Positions 35,108 through 44,895 of a DNA stretch of 64,000 nucleotides are shown here, piece after piece. A model generated the notes under the pieces. The model searched no databases, had not been told where the DNA came from, and was given only the letters and a program-made list of their open reading frames with translations. A program made the translations under genes and the position numbers. Origin of the DNA: Bacteroidota bacterium (GTDB lineage Bacteria > Bacteroidota > Ignavibacteria > Ignavibacteriales > Ignavibacteriaceae). Within the stretch, counting starts at the first letter, position 1, and each line of letters starts with the position of its first letter. The stretch spans positions 62,001-126,000 of the forward strand of contig JAKAKL010000050.1 in NCBI GenBank assembly GCA_021824565.1, read 5' to 3'.

Positions 35108-36109
35108 TTGGAAGATTTTTTGAATCTCAGCGAAATTAAAAACGTTCTAATAATAAGATTAAGTTCTCTCGGAGATATTCTACTAACCACTCCGTTGATA
35201 AGATCGCTTAAAGAACAGAACGATTCGATCAATATAGACTTTGTTTTGCGCGAACAATATTCCGATCTATTAAAGTTCAATCCTAACATTGACAGGCTTT
35301 TTATTTATTCAAATGACGCAGACAAAAAAATAATTTTATTTAGCGACCTGCAGAAGAGAAATTATGATCTCGTGATCGACCTTCAGAATAATTTTAGATC
35401 TGCAGAAATACGGCGAAAGCTAAAAGTAAAATCGGTAAGATTTTATAAAAGAACGTTTGATAAATTTTTGCTTGTAAAATTTAAGATTAATAGATTGTCC
35501 GATGCGCCGCAAATACCGGTAAGATACGCTGGATCGCTGCCGGGCTTAAAGCTTGATGAAAAAGGATTGGATTTATATCTCCCGGCGAATATTAATTCCG
35601 TTCTAAACATGAATGAGAAATATATAGGCATTGCGCCCGGAAGCAGACACTACACAAAAATGTGGCTTAAAGAATATTATATTGATCTTTGCAAAATACT
35701 TTCTTACGACGGTTATAAAATTGTTTTGTTCGGCGGCACAAGCGACCGCGATCTCTGCAAAGAGCTGGCAGAGCAAATAACCGGCTCGATCAATTTGTGC
35801 AGCGAAGATGATATAATTGCCACGACTGTTAATATGAAAAAATGTTCGGCGATAATTTGCAATGACTCTGGATTAATGCATGCTGCATCGGCTGCAGGCG
35901 TGCCGGTGCTTGCAGTATTTGGCTCTACAGTTAAAGAATTTGGATTTACGCCGTACGGCGGCAGAAATTTAATCTTAGAAAATAAATTATTATCATGCAG
36001 ACCATGCACCCATATAGGTCGCGACAGCTGCCCGAAAAAGCATTTTAACTGCATGACTGAATTAACGCCTGATGTTGCTTACATAAAACTGAAAGAATTA
36101 TTAAGCTGA
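35108..36109 (+). CDS. Glycosyltransferase family 9 (lipopolysaccharide heptosyltransferase-like)
   Basis: The 333-residue protein has the GT9 layout of ADP-heptose:LPS heptosyltransferases. An N-terminal SSLGDILLTTPLIRSLK motif is the acceptor loop. In the C-terminal Rossmann half are GIAPGSRHYTKMW, NDSGLMHAASAAGVPVLAVFG and a Cys cluster near RPCTHIGRDSCPKKHFNC. It should add a core sugar in lipopolysaccharide assembly at the inner membrane. The reading frame has no early ATG, so a TTG at 35108 is the probable start. The stop overlaps the waaA start (TGATG), which supports a two-gene LPS operon. Confidence 0.9.
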   Translation: MEDFLNLSEIKNVLIIRLSSLGDILLTTPLIRSLKEQNDSINIDFVLREQYSDLLKFNPNIDRLFIYSNDADKKIILFSDLQKRNYDLVIDLQNNFRSAEIRRKLKVKSVRFYKRTFDKFLLVKFKINRLSDAPQIPVRYAGSLPGLKLDEKGLDLYLPANINSVLNMNEKYIGIAPGSRHYTKMWLKEYYIDLCKILSYDGYKIVLFGGTSDRDLCKELAEQITGSINLCSEDDIIATTVNMKKCSAIICNDSGLMHAASAAGVPVLAVFGSTVKEFGFTPYGGRNLILENKLLSCRPCTHIGRDSCPKKHFNCMTELTPDVAYIKLKELLS

Positions 36110-37386
36110 TGAAAACCGTTTGGTATTTATTTTATAATTGCCTCGTAATACCCTGCCTTTATATAATTATAAGGGCGGCGGGATTATTCAACAAAAAAGT
36201 TAAAAGCGGAATTGAAGGCAGGGCAAGAATATTTGAAGAACTAATTTTAAACGCTGCCTCGCTGGATAAATCAAAAAAATTAATCTGGTTCCACTCGTCT
36301 TCTCTCGGTGAATTTGAACAGGCGAAACCGATAATTAAAGAATTAAAAAAAGGAAAAAATTTAAACATCCTTATAACATTCTTTTCACCATCGGGTTACG
36401 AGAATTCAAAAAAATACCCGTACGCCGATCTTGTTTCTTATATCCCGCTGGATACAAAATCGAATGCAGAAAGGTTCATATCGATTGCAAGACCGGATTT
36501 AGCCGTTATGATGCGTTACGACATTTGGCCGAATCACGTTTGGGCAATGAAAAAATTTTTTATTCCGTCTTTTATTGTCGATGCAACAATGAAAGATAAC
36601 TCGCCGAGGAAACTTCCGCTTGCTAAAAGTTTTCACAAATATCTTTTTGAAGACATCGCAAAAATTTTAACCGTTTCGGAAAATGACGTCAAGGGATTTA
36701 AGCAATTTGGAATTTCCGATGAGCACTTGAAAGCGGTCGGCGATACACGCTTCGACCGTGTTTACCAAAGAAGCATTACTGCAAAAGAAAAAAATCTTAT
36801 TAAAGATGACATCTTAAAAAATAAAAAAGTTTTTGTAGCCGGAAGTACATGGGAATTAGATGAAGATGTAATACTTCCTGCCTTTGCAAAATTAGCAGAG
36901 TATGACAAAGATGTTATAATGATCATTGCGCCGCATGAACCAACTTTAGTCCATCTGGACCGGATCGAAAATGAATTTGCAGGAACTCTCGATACAATTC
37001 GCTTTTCATTTTTGAATAATTATAAAAATGAACGAGTAATAATTGTCGATTCTATCGGTATATTACTGACGCTATATACTTATGCCGATCTTGCCTTTGT
37101 GGGCGGAAGCTTTAAGCAAAATATTCATAATGTGCTTGAAGCTGCTGTTTACGGAATTCCGGTAATGTTTGGACCGAGGATAGATAATTCACAGGAAAGC
37201 CAGCAGCTTCTAAGACGCGGAGGCGGGATTTTAATCAGGAATAAAATCGAGGCATACAGACAGCTTCGCACTATGTTCTCGGAAGAGATTCTGCGAAAAG
37301 CCAAGGGAAAAATCAGCTTTGAATATGTTAAAGAAAACCTTGGAGCAACCGAAAAAATTCTTGAGGAAATTAATAGAGTAATTTAG
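36109..37386 (+). CDS. waaA: 3-deoxy-D-manno-octulosonic acid (Kdo) transferase
   Basis: The 425-residue GT30 enzyme has an N-terminal membrane anchor (about 5-24). Kdo-transferase motifs follow: WFHSSSLGEFEQAKPI, YDIWPNHVWAMKKF, GDTRFDRVYQR, AGSTWELDED and FVGGSFKQNIHNVLEAAVYG. It transfers Kdo from CMP-Kdo to lipid A precursor at the cytoplasmic face of the inner membrane. It is translationally coupled to the upstream GT9 gene. Whether it adds one or two Kdo residues cannot be read from the sequence. Confidence 0.95.
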   Translation: MKTVWYLFYNCLVIPCLYIIIRAAGLFNKKVKSGIEGRARIFEELILNAASLDKSKKLIWFHSSSLGEFEQAKPIIKELKKGKNLNILITFFSPSGYENSKKYPYADLVSYIPLDTKSNAERFISIARPDLAVMMRYDIWPNHVWAMKKFFIPSFIVDATMKDNSPRKLPLAKSFHKYLFEDIAKILTVSENDVKGFKQFGISDEHLKAVGDTRFDRVYQRSITAKEKNLIKDDILKNKKVFVAGSTWELDEDVILPAFAKLAEYDKDVIMIIAPHEPTLVHLDRIENEFAGTLDTIRFSFLNNYKNERVIIVDSIGILLTLYTYADLAFVGGSFKQNIHNVLEAAVYGIPVMFGPRIDNSQESQQLLRRGGGILIRNKIEAYRQLRTMFSEEILRKAKGKISFEYVKENLGATEKILEEINRVI

Positions 37387-37401
37387 CAAGAGCTTAATAC
37401 T

Positions 37402-37920
37402 CTATGATTTGCTAAGATATCTTTCTTTTAAAATATCAAAATGATGACTAGCGTGACCGCAAATAATAAATAATATTGCCAGCACGCTCAGCTCTTTTCC
37501 ATTTGCAAGTCCCCTTCTGTTGAAAGCTGCTTCGTCAAAACTTTTGAACAATGTAATGCTAGCTGTTCTCACCACCTCAAACTCTTTAATAAGATCGCTT
37601 AAATTTCTGCTGTTAAAATTTCCGGCTTTAACATAATCATCCTGCTCAAACCCTGGCAAAGGCTTTGTTTCTCCTCTTGCAAAACATAAAGCTCTGTAAG
37701 CAAAAACTCTTTCGCCGTCTATAATATGACCGAGTAATTCTTTTATGCTCCACTTTCCGGGCGCGTAAGCGTAATTTCCTTTACCAACCGGAATGTCATG
37801 CATTAACTTTAAAGCCGAATTCATTTGAGACTCCAGCGTAAAGATTCCGTTTTGTCCTTCAACTTTACTGATGTACGTTTCGTAATAAGGTGTATAATCA
37901 TTTTTATTAGGTCTTGCCAT
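37402..37920 (-). CDS. DinB-family putative metal-dependent protein
   Basis: About 172 residues from the ATG at 37920, which has AGGAG at 5 bp; an upstream GTG is unlikely. It is a DinB/YfiT-like four-helix bundle with candidate metal ligands His in ELLGHIIDGERVFAYR and in CGHASHHFDILKERY. Relatives include thiol transferases and damage-inducible proteins, but a specific reaction cannot be assigned. It is convergent with waaA with only about 15 bp between stops. Confidence 0.88.
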   Translation of the reverse strand: MARPNKNDYTPYYETYISKVEGQNGIFTLESQMNSALKLMHDIPVGKGNYAYAPGKWSIKELLGHIIDGERVFAYRALCFARGETKPLPGFEQDDYVKAGNFNSRNLSDLIKEFEVVRTASITLFKSFDEAAFNRRGLANGKELSVLAILFIICGHASHHFDILKERYLSKS

Positions 37921-37967
37921 AAACACTCCTGATAGATATTATAAAATTTATAAAAACACTTTTAAAA

Positions 37968-38288
37968 TTAATCTTTTGAAAATAATTTTAATCCGACGAT
38001 GCCCACAATTATTAAAAAAATAAAAAATAATCTGATAAAATCTTTTGACTCACCGAACAGTATTATGCCAAGAATTGCTGTGCCTACAGCACCTATTCCG
38101 GTCCACACAGCGTAAGCAGTTCCAACGGGTAAGGTTTTTATTGAGACCGACAAAAGGAAAACACTCAGCGCCATAGCAGCAAAGGTTAAAATAGTCGGAT
38201 ACACTTTTGTGAATCCGTCTGCATACTTCATGCTGATCGCCCAAGCAGTCTCAAACAATCCAGCAATAAATAAAATGAACCAGTCCAT
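37968..38288 (-). CDS. sugE: Small multidrug resistance (SMR) transporter, SugE/Gdx type
   Basis: The 106-residue protein has four transmembrane helices and the SMR Glu in helix 1 ([17 protein letters not shown]). The motif [17 protein letters not shown] and [13 protein letters not shown] place it in the SugE/Gdx branch, known to export guanidinium or quaternary ammonium compounds in exchange for protons. Functional SMR proteins are dual-topology dimers, so a single gene suffices. No guanidine riboswitch was seen upstream. Confidence 0.93.
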   Translation of the reverse strand: MDWFILFIAGLFETAWAISMKYADGFTKVYPTILTFAAMALSVFLLSVSIKTLPVGTAYAVWTGIGAVGTAILGIILFGESKDFIRLFFIFLIIVGIVGLKLFSKD

Positions 38289-38429
38289 TTATCTCTCAAA
38301 ATATTTTACATAAGTTTTTTTAATAGTAGCGAAGCTATAAAATTCAGGTTTGGATCGCAATAAGAAAATGCAGCTATCAAAATAGGGATAGTGGTACAAT
38401 AAATTCAAAACATTTTGATAAAACCATAA

Positions 38430-39044
38430 TCAAAACGATCCAAATTTAAAACTAATACTTATGGAAGATGAGTTTAAATCCTGTATGCTTTTATAACTAT
38501 CAGGAGTAATGTCTGAAACAAACCGATACCCTACGCCGCAATTAATTCTAAAAAAAACAGTAATATTTAATTCAATATTTATTGCAGGTTCAATAATAAA
38601 GAAATTTCCTTCCGAATTAGTAAAAGGATCAAATTGATAATAATTATAATATCTATAACCGATATTGCCCGATCCTATTAAAGTTGACAAAGAATAATGG
38701 ACAAGTCTTGAAGAATTGCCAATGTACTCTAAAAATAAACCGCCGTATGAGAATTTTATTTTTTGAATGGGTAAACTGTAACTAGGATAAATATCTAGTT
38801 GAGCCTGCGGCACTTCAATACTGTTAGCCAAACCGTATCCGCCGCCGCCGATAAGAAAACAATGATTAATCAGCCAGCCGCCATAGCCGCCTACTAAAAC
38901 AGCCATTTGCCCGTCTAATACAGTTAATTTAACTATTGGCGCTCCATAGCCGCCGCTTTCTAATTTATTACCTAAAAGAGTATGATCCTGCGCTAGTGCA
39001 GTAAAAGCCGGTAGTAATAGAAGAAGAATATATAATTTTTTCAT
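38430..39044 (-). CDS. Secreted protein, probable small outer-membrane beta-barrel
   Basis: From the ATG at 39044 the 204-residue protein has a clear signal peptide (MKKLYILLLLLPAFTALAQ). Alternating hydrophobic strands with Gly and aromatics follow, ending ISISFKFGSF with the C-terminal Phe typical of outer-membrane barrels. An upstream in-frame ATG at 39077 would add 11 residues before the signal and is unlikely. I do not recognise a named family. Confidence 0.75.
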   Translation of the reverse strand: MKKLYILLLLLPAFTALAQDHTLLGNKLESGGYGAPIVKLTVLDGQMAVLVGGYGGWLINHCFLIGGGGYGLANSIEVPQAQLDIYPSYSLPIQKIKFSYGGLFLEYIGNSSRLVHYSLSTLIGSGNIGYRYYNYYQFDPFTNSEGNFFIIEPAINIELNITVFFRINCGVGYRFVSDITPDSYKSIQDLNSSSISISFKFGSF

Positions 39045-39265
39045 ATTAAACCCATAATTTAAAATATTCTCGCTCAATTAAATCTCTCTTTAATTATAAA
39101 CGAAGAATTATTTTTGCAATAAAATTATATTTTTATCAATTTATAGTCAATCTAAGATTGTAGGACACATTAATAAAATTTACTATTTTTCATCTATTAA
39201 GCTGAATTTGTTTACTAATCTTGTACTTGTTGCAACAGCATTTTTTAATTCATTTAAACAGTTGA

Positions 39266-40117
39266 ATGGCAAAATCCTTAAAGCGAGCAGCTAATCTTAC
39301 ATTAGCGGCAAATATTTTTTTATTTTTGATTAAAGCATTCGCCGGAATTATTTCCAACTCGATAGCCGTAATTTCAGATGCAATTAATTCACTCACTGAT
39401 ATTATTTCGTCCGGCGCTATTCTTTACAGCGTAAAAGTTTCTTTAAAGAAGCCGGATGAAGATCACCAGTTTGGTCATAATGCCGCGCAGCCGATAGCTG
39501 TATTCTTGGTCGCTCTTTTTACAGCAGTCGTCGGAATAAATTTAATTGAAGAATCTGTATTAAGAATTTTAACTCCGTATAAAACCCATATCAATGCAAC
39601 AGTATATCTAATACTGGCGGCGACAATTTTAATCAAACTTGTACTTACAAAATATCAAAGAAGAATCAGCAAAACATACCGGAGCCCTGCACTAAAAGCA
39701 GGCGCAATCGACAGCTTAAATGATGTCTTAGCTTCTTCGCTGTCAATCATAGGAATCTTCGGCGTACAACTTGGGCTGCGTTACGTGGACGGCATCGCGG
39801 GAATTTTAATAGCTACTTTTATTTTAAGATCGGGCTACCAAATATCTAAAGAAAATATTGACTACTTGATGGGCAAAGCTGCCGACAAAAATTTAATTCT
39901 GGAAATTGCAAATACGGCTTTAAAGATTGAAGGAGTAAAAGGATTAAATGAATTGAAATCTCATTACGTCGGAAATAAATTTCATATCGAAATTCATATT
40001 GACGTAGACAAGAACATTTCCACAGAAATGTCGCACAGAATCGGATTGAACGTGCAGAAGGCTATTTCAAACCTGGCGGAAATAAATAAAGTATTCGTTC
40101 ACATCGACCCGGTTTAA
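39266..40117 (+). CDS. Cation diffusion facilitator (CDF) metal transporter
   Basis: The 283-residue protein has six transmembrane helices and the CDF metal site: SDAINSLTD in helix 2 and AIDSLNDVLAS in helix 5. A cytoplasmic ferredoxin-like domain (about 210-283) contains HYVGNKFHIEIHIDVD and a final VHIDP. It should export divalent cations such as zinc, iron or manganese in exchange for protons; the metal cannot be fixed from sequence. Its stop overlaps the end of the convergent DUF4175 gene by 4 bp. Confidence 0.93.
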   Translation: MAKSLKRAANLTLAANIFLFLIKAFAGIISNSIAVISDAINSLTDIISSGAILYSVKVSLKKPDEDHQFGHNAAQPIAVFLVALFTAVVGINLIEESVLRILTPYKTHINATVYLILAATILIKLVLTKYQRRISKTYRSPALKAGAIDSLNDVLASSLSIIGIFGVQLGLRYVDGIAGILIATFILRSGYQISKENIDYLMGKAADKNLILEIANTALKIEGVKGLNELKSHYVGNKFHIEIHIDVDKNISTEMSHRIGLNVQKAISNLAEINKVFVHIDPV

Positions 40118-43100
40118 TTATTGACATTTAACTTTTCAAGAGCTTCATAGTATTTTTTTATCAAGTCTTCGTAATCTTTATTATAGCCTTCGTTAGCAGC
40201 TTTTTCAAGCTCATCCTTTATTTTATTTTTGCCTTGCTGCGAAGACAAATTTAATTCCGCGGGCGACTGACGCACAATGTCTTTTCCTGCAGTCGACTCT
40301 CTCTTATTCTCAAAATCTCTTTGGTTAATAGAATGCTGAGCATCCAGCAGCCGCGATAAAATATGTTCCTGCTGCTGAACTGTTTTATCATTGAGATCAT
40401 TAGTATCAAAATCCTTAACTATTTCCTGCATTCTCTTTGCGATATCTTCAAGATTCGCCGGGATTTTACTTGCCTCGCCCGATTGCATTGCTTCTTTATT
40501 CAACTGCTCTACCGATTTCCTGATTACATCCTGCTGTTCTGCAAGACGTTTTAATTCGGCTTGCTGCCGCATTGATAAGTTACCGTTCATTTCTTTCTGA
40601 AGCATCTGTGTCAGATTATTCAAACTCATCTGCTGTCCTGTCATCTGCTGAAGCTGCTGCATCAAGGACATCATGCCGCTTCCCTGACCGTTGCCTTTCA
40701 TCATTGACTCCATACTGTTTTTCATCATCTGGGCAGTTTCATTCAGCGAAGCCATCGCTTTTCCCTGGCTGTTTGACGCCTGCATCCCGTTTCTATTCTG
40801 TAAACCCTGCATTGAGTTTCGCATCTCATTTTGCGCGTCTCCCAGTGACTTCCCCATTTGCGGAGTAATTGCAAAAGTCTTTTGGGAAAGAGAGGACATC
40901 TGCTGCATAATCTTATCAAGGTTTCTTTGGATTTCATTCTGCTGCCGAGAGTTCTCATCAAATGAGGAAGAATTCTGATTAAGATCTTTACTTTGGTTTT
41001 TCAACTGCTCCTGCTGTTTCGAGAGCGTCAATAAATTATCCGTTATCTTCATCATTTCTTTAAAAGCCTGCATTTGACTCTGCTGGCTTACGGATTGCTG
41101 CATCTGAGCTAGCTGCTGTTTCATCTGCTGCATATTCTGGGAAATCTGCGATTGATTCTGCTCAGCCTGCTGCATATTCCCCTTCTGAATATCCTGTGAA
41201 GCCTGCTGTGAAGCGTTCTGATTCTGCTGGTTGTTAAAAGTATCTTTTAATTTTTCAGCTTGTTCCTGCGGCATGTCCTTTAAAGAATTCATTAACTTTG
41301 AGAGATCATCAAGCTGTTTTGAGTACTGATTTAAATCTTTTGAAATATCATCCTGCTTTTTGCTTAATTCATTTTTTTGATTTTGATTCTGTCCGCTGCT
41401 GTTCCTTGTGTCGTTCTTTAATTCGTCCTGGTTCTTTGTAATCTGTTCCGTCCTCTTTTGCAGATCATCCATCTTCTGTTCAATTTGAATGCGCTTAAGT
41501 AGATTCATCGTTCTCTCGATGCTGTTCTTGAATTGTTCTTCGTTGAACTTCATATTTTCCATCGCATCTTGAGTTTCTTTCCTATTCATATTTTGCAAAA
41601 TATCCTGAAGCTTCTCCATCGCTTTTTTCAATTCATCATTTGAAATTTGATCAAACAATTTCTGAAGCTGCATATATTTTTCAAGAGTCTCTTTTGATAT
41701 TAGATTATTCTGCTGGAGGTTCTGCTGCATTTGATTGAGCTTTTTGCCAATATTTTCAGCCTTCTCCTGAAGCTTTTTAAAATCATTTACAGCCTGCTCG
41801 ATCTTTTGCTTTTCCTGCCAGCTAAGATCTTTTTTATCCTGCTTCAGCTCCTGGCTTATATCCTCCAATTTTTGTTTTAAGTCTTTTGATTCCTGCAATG
41901 TTTTTTGAAGATCCTGTTCGCTTTGATTTTGCGTATTGTCGGCTTTCGTTAAAAGCTCGTTCAATGAAGGGACACGTATTGTAAATGAAGTAGACTTTGT
42001 AGATTTTGGTCCGCTTATATTATCGTTGTCGAAAACTTCGAGGTAACATGAAACAATATCATCAGCGGATAAATTTAAGTCAGTAAGATTCCAGATATAA
42101 TTAATTTCTTGATCGGTTTGATTTTTATTAATTGGGATCTCAACTGGTTTCATTGCTTTTCCTTGTTGACCGTTTTTACTGCTTGAGATTGAATATTGCA
42201 GCAGCAGCTTTGAAAAACCAAAGTCATCGGAAATTTTTGCGTCGATACCCACGCGATTATCATTCGATAAAGTCACATCCCTATCCGGGGCAATGATTTC
42301 AATGCTCGGATAAGCGTCGTACAAAACTTTAACGCTGTAATCAATCGGCGAAAGATTAGTATTATTATCGCGGTCGGTAAGAATTATTTTATAATCGTTA
42401 TCCTTGGAAACTCTAAATTTTCCTTCCGCTTCATTTCCGTTTGAGCTAAGATTAATTTTAGTAGTATCTCCGAATTCAAGATAAGCCTGCTTAAGTTCTT
42501 TTGTAGAATTTATTTTTAATCCGACATAACTTCCAAGAAGCGCAGTAACATTTCCATTATCTTTTTGATTGACTTCTGCGATACGTGAATATGATGGAGA
42601 AGTAATTGCAATATCAAGTGTTTTTACAATCGGGCGATCTTCAACCTCAATTAAATACTCATCGCTCTTTATGTTTTCTGCCTTAGCAAAATATTTAAAC
42701 GAATTTCTTACTGCCGGCATAATAAAATGATAAACGCCTGATGAGTCGGCGTATAGCTGCTGGGATTGATAATTTGTTTGATCGTTTTCCTTTATATCTA
42801 GGTATACTTGTTTAGGCACGGCGCCAGTAGCTCTAACAGTTATTGAAACATTTTCTCCTTTTGTAATCTTGGCATTACCTGGAAAAACTTGAAGAACAAA
42901 TTTCGGAGGAGGAATAAACTCGCGGTTAAAATTTATAAGCCTGAATGAAGCAGTATTTAACGAGGGAATAAAGAAAAACAAAATTGGAATAAAAATAATT
43001 ACGCCTAAAAAATAAAAAAATATTTTTTTGACTCTTTCAAAACTTACGATGCTTGCAAAGCTTACGTCCTTAGTTTTGTTAAAGATATTCTGAAATGCAG

Positions 43101-43512
43101 CGCTGATTAATGACTCAGAATAATTCTTACCGTTATCCGGATTGGAAATAATCTGCATCGCATTTACGAGGTCATCTTTTATTGATTGAAAATGATCTCC
43201 GACTTTCTGGGCAGCTTTATAGTAATCCGTCTTTCGCAGAAAATTAAAATATTTAAGAAGAGGCAGAACAAATAAATAAATAAAAGACCCGGTAAAAATA
43301 ACAAGAAGAATAAAAAATAAAATTGTTCTTACTAAAGAAGTGAAGTGACCTGCTAATTCTGAAAAAGAAAAGAAAGTAAAGAGCGCGATCCCGATTAGCA
43401 AAGCAACTTGAATGCCTTCAAGAAGATGAGATAGATATTCTCTTTTTACAAGCTGCTCCAGCTTATAAATAATCTCTTTATAAAATTTCGACTGGGTATT
43501 CATTTCAATCAT
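40114..43512 (-). CDS. DUF4175-type membrane-anchored coiled-coil protein
   Basis: The 1132-residue protein has two N-terminal transmembrane helices (about 30-75) and another near 165-190, then beta-sandwich segments (about 200-510). A very long Gln/Asn/Met-rich coiled coil follows (about 530-1060, with runs such as QQASQDIQKGNMQQAEQNQS). This is the DUF4175 layout. In Bacteroidota-type genomes such genes often sit with DUF4159 and MoxR/BatA genes. Here only the DUF4159 gene (5 bp upstream) is present. A role in the envelope is likely but undefined. Confidence 0.85.
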   Translation of the reverse strand: MIEMNTQSKFYKEIIYKLEQLVKREYLSHLLEGIQVALLIGIALFTFFSFSELAGHFTSLVRTILFFILLVIFTGSFIYLFVLPLLKYFNFLRKTDYYKAAQKVGDHFQSIKDDLVNAMQIISNPDNGKNYSESLISAAFQNIFNKTKDVSFASIVSFERVKKIFFYFLGVIIFIPILFFFIPSLNTASFRLINFNREFIPPPKFVLQVFPGNAKITKGENVSITVRATGAVPKQVYLDIKENDQTNYQSQQLYADSSGVYHFIMPAVRNSFKYFAKAENIKSDEYLIEVEDRPIVKTLDIAITSPSYSRIAEVNQKDNGNVTALLGSYVGLKINSTKELKQAYLEFGDTTKINLSSNGNEAEGKFRVSKDNDYKIILTDRDNNTNLSPIDYSVKVLYDAYPSIEIIAPDRDVTLSNDNRVGIDAKISDDFGFSKLLLQYSISSSKNGQQGKAMKPVEIPINKNQTDQEINYIWNLTDLNLSADDIVSCYLEVFDNDNISGPKSTKSTSFTIRVPSLNELLTKADNTQNQSEQDLQKTLQESKDLKQKLEDISQELKQDKKDLSWQEKQKIEQAVNDFKKLQEKAENIGKKLNQMQQNLQQNNLISKETLEKYMQLQKLFDQISNDELKKAMEKLQDILQNMNRKETQDAMENMKFNEEQFKNSIERTMNLLKRIQIEQKMDDLQKRTEQITKNQDELKNDTRNSSGQNQNQKNELSKKQDDISKDLNQYSKQLDDLSKLMNSLKDMPQEQAEKLKDTFNNQQNQNASQQASQDIQKGNMQQAEQNQSQISQNMQQMKQQLAQMQQSVSQQSQMQAFKEMMKITDNLLTLSKQQEQLKNQSKDLNQNSSSFDENSRQQNEIQRNLDKIMQQMSSLSQKTFAITPQMGKSLGDAQNEMRNSMQGLQNRNGMQASNSQGKAMASLNETAQMMKNSMESMMKGNGQGSGMMSLMQQLQQMTGQQMSLNNLTQMLQKEMNGNLSMRQQAELKRLAEQQDVIRKSVEQLNKEAMQSGEASKIPANLEDIAKRMQEIVKDFDTNDLNDKTVQQQEHILSRLLDAQHSINQRDFENKRESTAGKDIVRQSPAELNLSSQQGKNKIKDELEKAANEGYNKDYEDLIKKYYEALEKLNVNN

Positions 43513-43517
43513 AATTT

Positions 43518-44180
43518 CTAATTACTAAGCGCCCAGATTACAAGATTGGTTCCAAATTTAAGAGCTTCAATTCTTTTATCTTCTTTAAAGCCGTGTACGT
43601 CAGCGTCGTCCCAGCCGTCGCTCGGGTTTGATTCGTAAGTATAGTAAACAGCTAATCTGCCATTAACAAAAATCCCGAAGCCTTGTGCCGGCTTGCCATT
43701 ATGCTCTTCAATTTTAGGAACACCGTTCGGGAAGTCGTAAAAGTCATGATACAATCCATAGCTGAAAGGAAGCTCGATCAGATCTTTATCTGGAAAAACT
43801 TTTTTCATTTCTCTTCTGAAAGAAGCATCCATTCCATAATCATCATCCGCATAAAGAAAGCCTCCGTTTTCCAAATATTTTCTAAGACGATCTGCTTCGT
43901 CCGTGGTGAAAGAAATATTTCCATGTCCGGTCATGAAAAGGAACGGGAAAGAAAAGATTGCATCACTGTTAATGTTAACCGAAATGAAATCGTCTTTCAC
44001 CTTAATGTCGGTATGCGCTTTAACATAATCTAATAGATTCGGTTCTTCGGTTTGACCGTTGTACCAATCGCCGCCGCCGTCATATTGTAAGCGGGCAATT
44101 TGAAAAGCGCCTTCATTCTGAGAAAACAAATATGACGAAGGTAAAATGATTAAAAAGAATATTAGAAACTTTATTTTCAT
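43518..44180 (-). CDS. DUF4159-domain secreted protein
   Basis: The 220-residue protein has a signal peptide (about 1-22) and a DUF4159 domain with a flavodoxin- or GATase-like pattern: FQIARLQYDGGGDWYNG, FLFMTGHGNISFT, LRKYLENGGFLYADDDYG and a C-terminal KFGTNLVIWALSN. It is immediately upstream of the DUF4175 gene in the same direction. The biochemical function is unknown. Confidence 0.88.
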   Translation of the reverse strand: MKIKFLIFFLIILPSSYLFSQNEGAFQIARLQYDGGGDWYNGQTEEPNLLDYVKAHTDIKVKDDFISVNINSDAIFSFPFLFMTGHGNISFTTDEADRLRKYLENGGFLYADDDYGMDASFRREMKKVFPDKDLIELPFSYGLYHDFYDFPNGVPKIEEHNGKPAQGFGIFVNGRLAVYYTYESNPSDGWDDADVHGFKEDKRIEALKFGTNLVIWALSN

Positions 44181-44381
44181 AATTTTCGAATTTTTGCGGC
44201 TTCAATATATCCTCAACAGACTATAATTTCAATTTACAAAGCAAGCATGTTTAAGAATTGCAAGAGTATTATTTTTTAATACCGGCACCTATTAATCAAT
44301 TCATTGTGAATCTGCTAACAAATATTTTTCAAACTGCATGTTATACTTGTATTATATAAAGAAATTAGCTTAAGGAGTGTC

Positions 44382-44858
44382 ATGGCAAAAAAATATTGGC
44401 TGGTCAAATCCGAGCCTGCAAGTTTTTCAATTGATGACTTGAAGAGAAGTAAGAACCAAACTACATGCTGGGACGGCGTTCGCAATTATCAAGCAAGAAA
44501 TTTTATACGTGATGAAATGAAAAAAGGCGACGGCGTTTTATTTTATTACAGCAATACAGATCCAAATGCGGTTGTTGGTGTTTGCGAAGTTGTGAAAGAA
44601 GCTTATCCAGATCATACCCAGTTCGATCCCGACCACAAGCATTATTTCCCCGGCAGTGATACAAAGAATCCTTCATGGTTCATGGTCGATATTAAATTCG
44701 TTAAAGAATTTAAAACACCAATTACTCTGGAAGACATTAAGAAAAATCCCAAGCTTAAAAATATGAGGCTTGTTCAGAAAGGAAACCGCTTATCCGTAAT
44801 GCCGGTAGCTAAAGAAGAATGGGATGAAATCATAAAAAGAGCTGATGTACACTGCTAA
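44382..44858 (+). CDS. EVE-domain protein (thymocyte nuclear protein-like)
   Basis: The 158-residue protein is a single EVE domain of the PUA-like fold: KYWLVKSEPASFSIDDL, WDGVRNYQARNFIRDEMKKG, VLFYYSNTDPNAVVGVCEV, and RLSVMPVAKEEWDEI. EVE proteins bind modified bases in DNA or RNA, and some are linked to restriction of modified DNA. Here it stands alone after a strong AAGGAG site in a housekeeping region, so a role in RNA or DNA base recognition is likely but not specific. Confidence 0.92.
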   Translation: MAKKYWLVKSEPASFSIDDLKRSKNQTTCWDGVRNYQARNFIRDEMKKGDGVLFYYSNTDPNAVVGVCEVVKEAYPDHTQFDPDHKHYFPGSDTKNPSWFMVDIKFVKEFKTPITLEDIKKNPKLKNMRLVQKGNRLSVMPVAKEEWDEIIKRADVHC

Positions 44859-44895
44859 GAATATCCTAAATTATACATTATAAATTTTAGATTTA

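Noticed and set aside
37382-37410. TTTAGCAA/TTGCTAAG inverted repeat as a terminator between waaA and the DinB-like gene
   Set aside because: The stem is short and interrupted and lies partly in coding sequence; too weak to list.
38289-38429. A guanidine riboswitch upstream of sugE
   Set aside because: None of the conserved ykkC, mini-ykkC or guanidine-III elements could be recognised in the leader.
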